DNA from: Bacteroidia bacterium
GTDB lineage: Bacteria; Bacteroidota; Bacteroidia; Bacteroidales; Azobacteroidaceae
Direction of reading: 5' to 3'
Length of the DNA stretch: 5,498 bases
Assembly (NCBI GenBank): GCA_025996755.1
Contig: BNTR01000155.1
Coordinates: forward strand, 1-5,498
The notes beneath the pieces are model-generated. The model saw nothing but the letters and a program-made list of their open reading frames with translations. It had not been told where the DNA came from and did not search any database. The position numbers and the translations under genes were made by a program. Positions 1 through 5,487 of this stretch are shown here, piece by piece (position 1 is the first letter of the stretch; each line of letters opens with the position of its first letter).

Positions 1-252
1 CTCAAAACAGCTAAAAGTTTTCTGCTGCCCATCGAAATAGAAAACCTGCCGTTTGGCGCACGCCTGCTGACGTATATGCAGACCGTCCGCTTTTTTACCG
101 ACTACCCCAACGGCGACACCTATTACAAGATTCATTCGCCCGAACACAACCTCCAACGCACCAAGGCGCAGTTGAAACTGTTGCAAAGTTTGGAACTCAA
201 CGAGGGCAAAATGGCGGCGATTGTCAAGGAATGCACCACGGGGCACAAATAA
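1..252 (+). CDS. C-terminal fragment of a phosphotransferase-like sugar kinase (NahK/APH-type), 5' end outside window
   Basis: An open frame enters from the left edge and ends at a TAA (250-252), giving the last 83 residues of a longer protein. The fragment contains RFFTDYPNGDTYYKIHSPEHN followed by a QLKLLQSLE helix. As I recall it, this pattern (F-T/S-D-Y-x-x-G-D-x-Y-[FY]-K-I, then a H-N-L-x-R motif) closes Bacteroidetes proteins annotated as aminoglycoside phosphotransferase-family or N-acetylhexosamine 1-kinase-like enzymes. Those enzymes phosphorylate small sugar or alcohol substrates in the cytoplasm. The catalytic Brenner-type loop and the nucleotide-binding part would lie upstream and are not visible, so substrate and activity cannot be judged. 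A strong promoter starts 10 bp after the stop, so the next gene is probably transcribed separately. The family call rests on remembered similarity only. Confidence 0.65.
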   Translation, partial: LKTAKSFLLPIEIENLPFGARLLTYMQTVRFFTDYPNGDTYYKIHSPEHNLQRTKAQLKLLQSLELNEGKMAAIVKECTTGHK

Positions 253-261
253 TTGAAAATG

Positions 262-293
262 TTTGGTGGATAAATAAAATTGTATTACTTTTG
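262..293 (+). promoter_or_regulatory. Bacteroidetes-type promoter (TTTG -33, TACTTTTG -7) for the DUF5606 operon
   Basis: TTTG at 262-265 and TACTTTTG at 286-293 are separated by 20 bases, matching the Bacteroidetes sigma-70 (SigABfr) consensus TTTG-N19-21-TAnnTTTG. It is the only promoter in this window where both boxes are clear. Transcription should begin about five bases after 293, leaving a leader of roughly 20 bases before the ATG at 321. It probably drives all three genes to 1853, because no other promoter-like sequence or gap occurs between them. Confidence 0.75.
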
Positions 294-320
294 CACTGTG
301 TTTTATATAAAAAATGAACT

Positions 321-908
321 ATGCTAAAGAAAATCTTATCCGTTTCCGGCAAGCCGGGACTATTTAGGTTGATTTCCCAAGGGAAAAATATGTTTGTGGT
401 GGAGTCGCTGCTTGACGGGAAGCGCGAACCTGTTTACATGCGCGACAAGGTTATTTCGCTGCACGACATCGCGATGTATACGGCTAATGAGGAGATGCCT
501 CTGTCGCAGGTGCTGACGAAAGTGAGGGAAAAAGAGGGAGGCAAACCGATTGTTTACAAGGCGGACATCACGTCCGACGAACTGAAAGACTATCTCGCGA
601 CGGTATTGCCCGATTTCGACCGCGACCGCGTGTATCCCACCGACATCCACAAAATGATGAAGTGGTACAATGTGCTGACTAACGCCGGTTTCACCGACTT
701 TGCGGACATCGAGGAAGAAGATGCCGACGAAGCCGACGAGGCAACGGAAACGGCAGATGGCACGGAGAAAAAGCCGAAGCCGGCAAAATCGGCGATGCAA
801 ACGCCCGCGAAAACAGCCACTCCGAAAAGTGCGCCGAAAGCAACCACCAAAAGTGCCGCCCGTCCCGCAGCCAGAGGGCTGAAAGGCGCAAGTGCTAAAA
901 AAGGATAA
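321..908 (+). CDS. DUF5606 family protein with charge-segregated C-terminal tail
   Basis: The protein has 195 residues. Residues 1-125 match the Bacteroidetes DUF5606 domain as I know it: an N-terminal LKKILSVSGKPGLFRLISQG, then VVESL.DGKREPVY, RDKVISLHDIAMYT, and the conserved block LPDFDRDRVYPTDIHKMMKWYN at about 96-117. The molecular function of this family is unknown. After the domain the sequence becomes low-complexity: residues 129-147 are almost all Asp, Glu, Ala and Thr, and residues 149-195 are rich in Lys, Ala, Pro, Ser and Thr, like a histone H1-type tail. No signal peptide or membrane segment is present, so it should be cytoplasmic. The ATG at 321 sits correctly behind the promoter and begins at the conserved LKKIL motif. 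The next gene starts four bases after its stop, indicating an operon. The basic tail could bind nucleic acid or the acidic stretch, but that is inference. Confidence 0.85.
   Translation: MLKKILSVSGKPGLFRLISQGKNMFVVESLLDGKREPVYMRDKVISLHDIAMYTANEEMPLSQVLTKVREKEGGKPIVYKADITSDELKDYLATVLPDFDRDRVYPTDIHKMMKWYNVLTNAGFTDFADIEEEDADEADEATETADGTEKKPKPAKSAMQTPAKTATPKSAPKATTKSAARPAARGLKGASAKKG
901..905 (+). promoter_or_regulatory. AAGGA ribosome-binding site that supports the ATG at 913
   Basis: AAGGA follows a run of A inside the last codons of the DUF5606 gene and lies seven bases before the ATG at 913. An in-frame GTG at 892 upstream lies before this site and would overlap the previous gene by 17 bases, so the ATG at 913 is the better start. 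Confidence 0.45.
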
Positions 909-912
909 ATCA

Positions 913-1209
913 ATGGCAGCAGAATACGACGACGAGGTTGCCGTCCAATTTATCAGTAACCAACTGCCCGCCGAGCTGAAAGAAAAATTCGCCACCGACG
1001 ACCTCTACTACATATTGGATGTGGTCTGCGACTTTTACGAGAAACGCGACTGGCTGAGCGACGACGATGACGAAAAAGAAGCCGCAGAACTGGTCAAGTT
1101 TGTCATCAAACAAGCCGCCAAAGACGGCATCGGCACGTTCACGGAGGATGAAATCCGGCTCATATTGGCAGCAGAAGATGCCTACGCCGACACGTTGGAT
1201 ATTAGTTGA
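913..1209 (+). CDS. Small acidic conserved Bacteroidetes protein of unknown function
   Basis: The protein has 98 residues and many Asp and Glu, including DDDD at 50-53. It reads like a compact all-helical protein: a segment around QFISNQLPAELKEKF (12-26), then DDLYYILDVVCDFYEKRD (29-46), then a DELVK-like helix (about 57-69), and a closing FTEDEIRLILAAEDAYAD (76-93). I recall similar small acidic proteins in Bacteroides and relatives, with an N-terminal YDDEEAVKFI-like motif, but no function is known to me. There is no signal peptide, membrane segment or recognisable catalytic motif. The gene begins four bases after the DUF5606 stop, and its TGA overlaps the TTG start of the lipoprotein gene, so the three are probably translationally coupled. 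The function is not assigned. Confidence 0.8.
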   Translation: MAAEYDDEVAVQFISNQLPAELKEKFATDDLYYILDVVCDFYEKRDWLSDDDDEKEAAELVKFVIKQAAKDGIGTFTEDEIRLILAAEDAYADTLDIS

Positions 1210-1853
1210 ATTTACGAATAGCATTTTCAAAAACAGTGAACAATGTAAGAAATTTGTTTTCGGTTGGCGCAATGAGTGTCGCCCTCTTGTTGTCCGGTTG
1301 CGGAACCGGCAACAAGGCGAAAGGTACCGTCATCGTTGCGGGAGGCGGTGCGGCTCTGGCTGGCGGTGCAGGAGCCGGCAACCTGATTGGTCGCAAGATG
1401 GACAGGCAAAGAGAGGAGTTGGCAAAAATCGAAGGCGCACAAGTGGAAGCGATAGACGCAGGACAAGCCATTAAGGTAACTTTCGAGTCAGGCTTCCTGT
1501 TCCAAACCAATTCGAGCACATTGAGTCCGGCTGCCAAGACGGCTTTGACGCAGTTTGCAGCCTCTTTGACCTACAATCCCGACACCGATGTGCACATTAT
1601 TGGTCACACCGACAACACGGGCAAAGTCGAAACGAACGACAAATTGTCCGCCGCGCGCGCCTCATCGGTGAAGGACTATCTGGCAAGTCAGGGCATCAAC
1701 ACCATCCGCCTGACAGCCGAAGGCGCAGGCTCTTCCCAACCGATGGCTGACAACAGCACAAGAGCAGGTCAGGCACAAAACCGTCGCACGGAAGTGTATA
1801 TTTCCGCCAACGAAAAGATGTATCAGGAAGCCGAAGCCGGCACGTTGAAGTGA
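1206..1853 (+). CDS. OmpA-family peptidoglycan-binding lipoprotein
   Basis: The protein has 215 residues from the TTG at 1206. A hydrophobic segment ends in LLLSGC, with the lipobox Cys at residue 32, so it should be lipidated and anchored in the outer membrane. Residues 37-60 are a short Gly/Ala-rich segment followed by GNLIGRKMD. Residues 94-199 form an OmpA C-terminal domain, with LFQTNSSTL and IIGHTDNTG. The peptidoglycan-binding pattern TDX10LSX2RAX2V is matched exactly at 135-155, including Asp136 and Arg151, which in the family contact the diaminopimelate of the peptide stem. A closing NRRTEVYIS follows. Bacteroides homologues I recall have a longer glycine-zipper stretch. The start is uncertain. 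TTG overlaps the previous TGA (TTGA), which suggests coupling but is a rare start codon. A GTG at 1236 would give 205 residues and a more usual 22-residue signal peptide. The likely role is tethering the outer membrane to the cell wall. I see no terminator behind it. Confidence 0.88.
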   Translation: MNLRIAFSKTVNNVRNLFSVGAMSVALLLSGCGTGNKAKGTVIVAGGGAALAGGAGAGNLIGRKMDRQREELAKIEGAQVEAIDAGQAIKVTFESGFLFQTNSSTLSPAAKTALTQFAASLTYNPDTDVHIIGHTDNTGKVETNDKLSAARASSVKDYLASQGINTIRLTAEGAGSSQPMADNSTRAGQAQNRRTEVYISANEKMYQEAEAGTLK

Positions 1854-1912
1854 GCACTATGAAGTTGCGCTTGCGTGGTGGCAAATAATTTTGTCCATTA
1901 AGCCAAAATTTC

Positions 1913-2252
1913 AGTTATGCGGGCATCCGGGATCGGTGGTACTTGAAAAATCCGAATTGCTTAGTTTTGTTCCCCGTTTGTGTTTGTGCACTCTTTCTTT
2001 TGCTTCCTCATTAGCGGATAGTTCCTGATAATAGTTTTGGGTATCTTCCACTACCGCTTTTTCTACCAAACTGTCATTTGATGTTTTCTAACCTATCAAC
2101 ATGAACTTGAAGAACTCCTCCGGGTCGATGCTCTTCTGTCCCTCTGCTCCGTATTAGGAACTTGTCTGTTGCCGCAAAAAGGATAAATCCAAAACCGTTT
2201 TTAACCTACGGTAAAAATTATCTTTTGGCACGTGTGCCGATAATTGAAAAAA
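1913..2252 (-). pseudogene. Decayed IS1182/DUF772-family transposase remnant
   Basis: This stretch has no intact gene, but its minus strand reads as a broken transposase in one main frame. From right to left it gives VPKDNFYRRLKTVLDLSFLR (about 2234-2172), SIDPEEFFKFMLIG (2132-2091) and NDSLVEKAVVEDTQNYYQEL (2078 downward). It ends in SSTTDP, and a one-base shift then gives DARIT (1927-1913). As I recall the family, these match, in order, the N-terminus, the DUF772 segment and the DSLVEK and TDPDA regions of IS1182-type transposases. In-frame stops lie at 2154-2156 (TAA) and 2088-2090 (TAG). LENI in another frame just after the second stop suggests a frameshift at the joint. Roughly 100 family residues between LENI and NDSLVEK, including the first catalytic Asp region, are missing, and so is everything after DARIT. 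I found no terminal inverted repeats or target duplication. The element cannot be active. Bases 1854-1912, between the lipoprotein gene and the remnant, show nothing recognisable. Confidence 0.8.
2213..2245 (-). terminator. Possible hairpin terminator behind the response-regulator gene
   Basis: Read on the minus strand, AATTATC-GGCAC (2245-2234) pairs with GTGCC (2231-2227) and GATAATT (2222-2216). The loop has two bases, there is a four-base AAAA bulge, and a short T run follows (2217-2213). The 12-bp stem begins seven bases after the regulator stop codon, where a terminator would be expected. Against this, the bulge weakens the stem, half the pairs are A-T, and the T run is short and partly inside the stem. 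The hairpin lies within the transposase remnant's N-terminal coding sequence. Confidence 0.45.
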
Positions 2253-2897
2253 CTAAATGCAATATTCCGCCAAGTCGATGATGCCGGCGCGGAGGGCGTA
2301 TTTGGTGGCTTCGTGCAGGTTGTTTACTTCCAGCTTGTGGAAAATGTTTTTGCGGTGGGTGTTGATGGTGTGGAAACTGATGTTGTGCTCGTCGGCAATT
2401 TCTTTGGTGGTTTTGCCCAGCGCGATTTCGTGTAGCACCATCTGTTCGCGGATTGTGAGGAGGTCTTGTTGGCGGTTTTGCGTTGGCATACTGTCTTGCA
2501 ACACCTGTGCAGCGAGGTCGCACAGATAGGGCTTGCCCTCGGCGGTCTGCTGCAATGCCTTGAGAATGTCGGCTTTCGTATCGGTCTTCATCACTACCCC
2601 AAATTGCTGGTCGGAGAGCAACACCTGCCGCAAAAAATGCGTCGAGAGTTCGTCCGAAAACAGCAGCCACGACGACGACGCATATTTCTGCCGCATATTC
2701 ATCAGTTGCGAATCCGATAAATCGAAAAGCGTGTAATCGAGCACCACAACGGCTTTGGGATGTTTTTCTAACTGCCGTATCAACTCCACGCGCGAAGCCG
2801 CCTCGACGACGGCATCCGCCGGCACGGATTGCCTCAACAAAGCATTAACTCCCTCGCGGGTGATATATTGATTGTCTGCCAAGATAAATTTATTCAT
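2253..2897 (-). CDS. NarL/FixJ-type response regulator (receiver plus LuxR-type HTH)
   Basis: The protein has 214 residues, the normal length for this class. Residues 1-120 look like a receiver domain: [14 protein letters not shown] at the start, a likely phosphoacceptor Asp54 in [13 protein letters not shown], Ser81 at the switch position and Lys104 in VVMKTD. The first acidic-pocket pair is D8-N9 rather than two acids, so metal binding and phosphorylation may be weakened. Residues 146-206 form a LuxR-type helix-turn-helix: [22 protein letters not shown], then [17 protein letters not shown]. It should be a cytoplasmic DNA-binding regulator. No sensor kinase is present in the window, and its partner and targets are unknown. 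It is divergent from cysK across a 66-bp region, so it might act on cysK or itself, but this is only positional. The ATG at 2897 follows a TAATTTTG box by eight bases, predicting a very short leader. Confidence 0.88.
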   Translation of the reverse strand: MNKFILADNQYITREGVNALLRQSVPADAVVEAASRVELIRQLEKHPKAVVVLDYTLFDLSDSQLMNMRQKYASSSWLLFSDELSTHFLRQVLLSDQQFGVVMKTDTKADILKALQQTAEGKPYLCDLAAQVLQDSMPTQNRQQDLLTIREQMVLHEIALGKTTKEIADEHNISFHTINTHRKNIFHKLEVNNLHEATKYALRAGIIDLAEYCI

Positions 2898-2905
2898 CGT
2901 GGGTG

Positions 2906-2913
2906 CAAAATTA
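2906..2913 (-). promoter_or_regulatory. TAATTTTG -7 box of the response-regulator gene
   Basis: On the minus strand TAATTTTG followed by CAC fits the Bacteroidetes TAnnTTTG box exactly. It ends only eight bases before the ATG at 2897, so transcription starting about five bases downstream would leave a leader of about three to five bases. No clear TTTG -33 box lies at the usual distance. The cysK -7 box is 13 bases away on the other strand. Confidence 0.6.
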
Positions 2914-2926
2914 CGAAAAAAATGAC

Positions 2927-2934
2927 TACCTTTG
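2927..2934 (+). promoter_or_regulatory. TACCTTTG -7 box of cysK
   Basis: TACCTTTG matches the Bacteroidetes TAnnTTTG box and lies 29 bases before the cysK ATG, predicting a leader of roughly 20-25 bases. The expected -33 region (about 2903-2908) overlaps the divergent regulator's -7 box and contains no clear TTTG, so the promoter may be weak or need help. Confidence 0.6.
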
Positions 2935-2963
2935 TCGGAATATTCACTTTAAACATAATATTT

Positions 2964-3911
2964 ATGGCACGAATTTTTAAACAATTGACCGATTTAATCG
3001 GTAACACCCCGTTGCTGGAACTGTCTGCTTACGGGAAGTCGAAATCAGCCGGCGCGCACATCATCGCCAAGTTGGAGTATTTCAACCCTGCCGGCAGTGT
3101 GAAAGACCGTATCGCCCTCGCGATGATTGAGGATGCCGAAAAGAGCGGTGTCTTGAAGCCCGGCGCAACGATTATTGAGCCTACAAGTGGCAACACGGGC
3201 GTGGGGCTGGCTTTTGTGTCGAGCGTGAAGGGCTACAAACTGACGCTCACGATGCCCGAAACGATGAGCCTCGAACGGCGCAATCTGCTGAAAGCACTCG
3301 GTGCCAACCTCGTGCTCACGCCCGGCACCGACGGTATGAAAGGCGCAATCGCCAAGGCTAACGCTCTGCGCAACGAAACGCCCGGCGCGATTATCCTGCA
3401 ACAGTTTGAAAACCCCGCCAACCCCTCTATCCACTACCGCACGACGGCGGAGGAAATCTGGCGCGACACCGACGGCAAAGTCGATATTCTCGTGGGCGGC
3501 GTGGGCACCGGCGGCACTATCAGCGGCGCGGGCAAGCGGTTGAAAGAACTGAACCCCAAGTTGGAAGTCGTTGCCGTGGAGCCGGCAGATTCGCCCGTGC
3601 TGTCGGGCGGCGCACCCGGACCGCACAAGATACAGGGTATCGGTGCCGGATTTGTGCCCAAAACGTACGACAACTCGGTGGTCAATCGCATCCTGAAAGT
3701 ATCCAACGACGATGCCATCCGCACCGGTCGCGAATTGGCAAAAACGGAAGGACTATTGGTCGGCATCTCTTCGGGAGCGGCTGCTTTTGCGGCAACAACG
3801 CTTGCGCAACAGCCCGAAAACAAGGGCAAAAACATCGTGGTAATCCTCCCCGATACGGGCGAGCGGTATCTCTCGACCATCCTTTATGCCTTTGATGAGT
3901 ATCCGCTGTAA
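2964..3911 (+). CDS. cysK: Cysteine synthase A (O-acetylserine sulfhydrylase)
   Basis: The protein has 315 residues, typical for CysK. It makes L-cysteine from O-acetyl-L-serine and sulfide using pyridoxal phosphate, in the cytoplasm. Visible family marks are IGNTPLLEL at 12-20, NPAGSVKDR at 41-49 with Lys47 as the PLP Schiff-base lysine, and the substrate loop TSGNTG at 74-79. PETMSLERR (98-106) follows, then the PLP phosphate-binding GTGGT at 181-185, [12 protein letters not shown] (221-232), GISSGAA (267-273) with the Ser that contacts the pyridine nitrogen, and PDTGERYLS (296-304). All key residues are present, so it should be active. The frame is open back to 2829, but the ATG at 2964 begins at the conserved [13 protein letters not shown] sequence and lies behind the -7 box, so the upstream extension is rejected. 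It converges with the polyprenyl synthase gene across 12 bases. CysM-type enzymes are a less likely alternative given PETMS and the tail. Confidence 0.95.
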   Translation: MARIFKQLTDLIGNTPLLELSAYGKSKSAGAHIIAKLEYFNPAGSVKDRIALAMIEDAEKSGVLKPGATIIEPTSGNTGVGLAFVSSVKGYKLTLTMPETMSLERRNLLKALGANLVLTPGTDGMKGAIAKANALRNETPGAIILQQFENPANPSIHYRTTAEEIWRDTDGKVDILVGGVGTGGTISGAGKRLKELNPKLEVVAVEPADSPVLSGGAPGPHKIQGIGAGFVPKTYDNSVVNRILKVSNDDAIRTGRELAKTEGLLVGISSGAAAFAATTLAQQPENKGKNIVVILPDTGERYLSTILYAFDEYPL

Positions 3912-3923
3912 GAAAAACGGGGG

Positions 3924-4892
3924 TTATTTTTCGCGCTCGATGATGTAGTCAATCAGCAGCAGCAGGGCGGTTTTTGCGTCGGAGTTGGGGAAGTTGTTGA
4001 GCAGGGCGAGGGTTTCGGCTTTGAGGGCTTGCATCTTGGCTTGGGCGTATTCGATGCCGTTGTGCGCCTTGGTCAATTGGATGAACATTTGAATGGTGGA
4101 CGGCGACAAATCGCGACTTTGGAAGATTTGTAGCACCTCATCGGATTGTTCTTTTGGCAGCGTTTGCAGTGCGTGAATCAGCGGCAGGGTGATTTTGCCT
4201 TCGCGGATGTCATTGCCCGTTGGCTTGCCGAGGTCGCCTTGCTCGAAATAGTCGAAAATATCATCGCGCATTTGGAAGCACATTCCCAGATTTTCGCCGA
4301 TGCTATGGAGGGTTTTTACGATTTCGGGGGTGGCATTCACCGACAGCGCGCCCATTTCGGCGCAGGAGGCGAGCAGCACCGCCGTCTTTTTGCGGATAAC
4401 TTCCATATAGCGCGCCTCATCGACAATCACTTCGGAGGATGAAATCAGTTGTGTGAGTTCGCCCTCCGCCATATTTTGAGAGAGGTTTGCCATGATTTTC
4501 AGAGCGGCGAGGTTTTCTGTGCCCACACCGAGGGTGATGGCTTGCGAGATGATGTAGTCGCCCAGCAGCACCGCCGCGCGATTGTCGTATTCCGACATCA
4601 CGGAGGGATTTCCGCGCCGTTCGCGGGCATTGTCCACCACATCGTCGTGGATGAGCGTTGCCGTGTGCAAAAGTTCGAGAACAGCGGCATATTCCAATGT
4701 CTTGCGGGTTGGTTCGCCGCACAATTTGGCAGACAGGATAACAACCAACGGTCGAATCCGCTTCCCTTTTGTTTTGGAAACGAACTCCAACATGAATTGA
4801 AAATGTGTCAAATGCTTGTTCAACGCTTCTGTGTAGAGTTTGTCAAACGCTTCCAACTCTTGCTTGACCGGATATGTGATTTTATTCAGCAT
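3924..4892 (-). CDS. ispB: Long-chain all-trans polyprenyl diphosphate synthase (IspB-like)
   Basis: The protein has 322 residues and condenses isopentenyl diphosphate units onto an allylic primer. Visible family marks are GKRIRPL at 43-49, which binds IPP, and the first Asp-rich motif DDVVD at 83-87 followed by RERRG. Further on come GDYI (111-114), VIRKKTA (165-171), the second Asp-rich motif RDDIFD (209-214), and GKPTGNDIREGKITLP (222-237). The first motif is DDxxD without the two-residue insertion of bacterial farnesyl synthases, and the residues before it (HTATLIH) are small, as in octaprenyl and solanesyl synthases, so a long product is likely. In Bacteroidetes this would supply the menaquinone side chain, but exact chain length cannot be read from sequence. 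The ATG at 4892 follows a TACCTTTG box by 11 bases. It is divergent from the transporter and convergent with cysK. Neither neighbour belongs to the isoprenoid pathway. Confidence 0.92.
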   Translation of the reverse strand: MLNKITYPVKQELEAFDKLYTEALNKHLTHFQFMLEFVSKTKGKRIRPLVVILSAKLCGEPTRKTLEYAAVLELLHTATLIHDDVVDNARERRGNPSVMSEYDNRAAVLLGDYIISQAITLGVGTENLAALKIMANLSQNMAEGELTQLISSSEVIVDEARYMEVIRKKTAVLLASCAEMGALSVNATPEIVKTLHSIGENLGMCFQMRDDIFDYFEQGDLGKPTGNDIREGKITLPLIHALQTLPKEQSDEVLQIFQSRDLSPSTIQMFIQLTKAHNGIEYAQAKMQALKAETLALLNNFPNSDAKTALLLLIDYIIEREK

Positions 4893-4903
4893 AAATTCGG
4901 GCG

Positions 4904-4911
4904 CAAAGGTA
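4904..4911 (-). promoter_or_regulatory. TACCTTTG -7 box of the polyprenyl synthase gene
   Basis: On the minus strand TACCTTTG matches TAnnTTTG and ends 11 bases before the ATG at 4892, predicting a leader of about six to eight bases. I see no convincing TTTG at the -33 position. Confidence 0.6.
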
Positions 4912-4943
4912 CAAAATATTTATGTTCATTGAAAGAAATGTTG

Positions 4944-4951
4944 TATCTTTG
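4944..4951 (+). promoter_or_regulatory. TATCTTTG -7 box of the MFS transporter gene
   Basis: TATCTTTG followed by CAC is a textbook Bacteroidetes -7 box. It ends eight bases before the ATG at 4960, so the transcript should be nearly leaderless. A TTG at 4929-4931 is too close to serve as the -33 box, and the correct distance shows only a weak TTTATG. Confidence 0.65.
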
Positions 4952-4959
4952 CACCTGCA

Positions 4960-5487
4960 ATGAAAAATACGAATAAAGAAACATCGCCGTGGGCATGGAT
5001 TCCTTCGCTGTATTTGGCGGAAGGCTTGCCCTATGTGGCTGTGATGACGATTTCGGTCATCATGTATAAACGGATGGGCATTTCCAATACCGACATCGCC
5101 CTCTACACGAGTTGGCTGTATCTGCCGTGGGTCATCAAGCCGTTTTGGAGTCCGTTCATCGACATTTTGAAGACCAAACGCTGGTGGATAGTGCTCATGC
5201 AACTCTTTATCGGTGCCGGCTTTGCGGGCATCGCTTTCACGATACCGTTGCCGTTCTTTTTTCAGGCATCGCTCGCCTTCTTTTGGCTCTTGGCGTTCAG
5301 TTCGGCAACGCACGACATTGCCGCCGACGGCTTTTATATGCTGGGGTTAGACACCAACCGGCAGGCGATGTTTGTGGGCATCCGGAGCACTTTTTACCGC
5401 ATTGCAACCATTGTGGGGCAGGGCGCGCTGGTGATGCTGGCGGGATTTATAGAAACCTCGACGGACAATATCCCTTTTGCGTGGTAA
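4960..5487 (+). CDS. AmpG-like MFS transporter, N-terminal part, apparently frameshifted near 5484
   Basis: The frame gives 175 residues with about five membrane segments (roughly 13-36, 44-66, 75-96, 98-120 and 141-164). The family normally has over 400 residues and 12 or more segments. Marks are WIPSLYLAEGLPYVAV at the start, KPFWSPFIDILKTKRWW (60-76), which is the loop 2-3 motif seen in AmpG-type carriers, and SSATHDIAADGFYML (114-128). These place it in the AmpG/acetyl-CoA transporter-like branch, in the inner membrane, where members carry muropeptides or other solutes. The substrate here is unknown. The frame ends at a TAA (5485-5487) right after NIPFAW. One extra base there would instead read AWVITFF to the window end, which fits homologues I recall that continue AWSITFF. 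So this is a pseudogene, a strain-specific mutation, or a sequencing error, with the rest beyond 5498. The ATG at 4960 sits behind a -7 box and matches the family start. Confidence 0.85.
   Translation: MKNTNKETSPWAWIPSLYLAEGLPYVAVMTISVIMYKRMGISNTDIALYTSWLYLPWVIKPFWSPFIDILKTKRWWIVLMQLFIGAGFAGIAFTIPLPFFFQASLAFFWLLAFSSATHDIAADGFYMLGLDTNRQAMFVGIRSTFYRIATIVGQGALVMLAGFIETSTDNIPFAW

Noticed and set aside
892..912. GTG start for the small acidic protein
   Set aside because: It overlaps the previous gene by 17 bases, lies before the AAGGA site, and adds seven residues with no conserved character.
360..995. 211-codon open frame on - opposite the DUF5606 gene
   Set aside because: Its Cys/Arg/Phe-rich composition comes from the reverse of the Ala/Lys/Asp-rich tail, and it has no promoter or family match.
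2170..2190. GGATAAATC repeated at about 903-911 and 2181-2189
   Set aside because: A nine-base match with unrelated contexts (a coding junction and the transposase remnant) is expected by chance in this length.
2829..2963. 45-residue N-terminal extension of cysK to an upstream ATG
   Set aside because: It would overlap the divergent regulator gene and both promoters, and CysK family members begin at the ATG at 2964.
3045..3626. 193-codon open frame on - opposite cysK
   Set aside because: It has no recognisable domain and lies fully inside the clear cysK frame.
3912..3932. GAAAAA / TTTTTC inverted repeat between the convergent cysK and polyprenyl synthase genes as a shared terminator
   Set aside because: The six-pair stem is nearly all A-T with a nine-base loop, too weak to call a terminator. 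It also overlaps the stop codon region of the synthase gene.
4449..4976. 175-codon open frame on + opposite the polyprenyl synthase gene
   Set aside because: It is antisense to a gene with all catalytic motifs, and its translation shows no family pattern. It is a codon-bias shadow.
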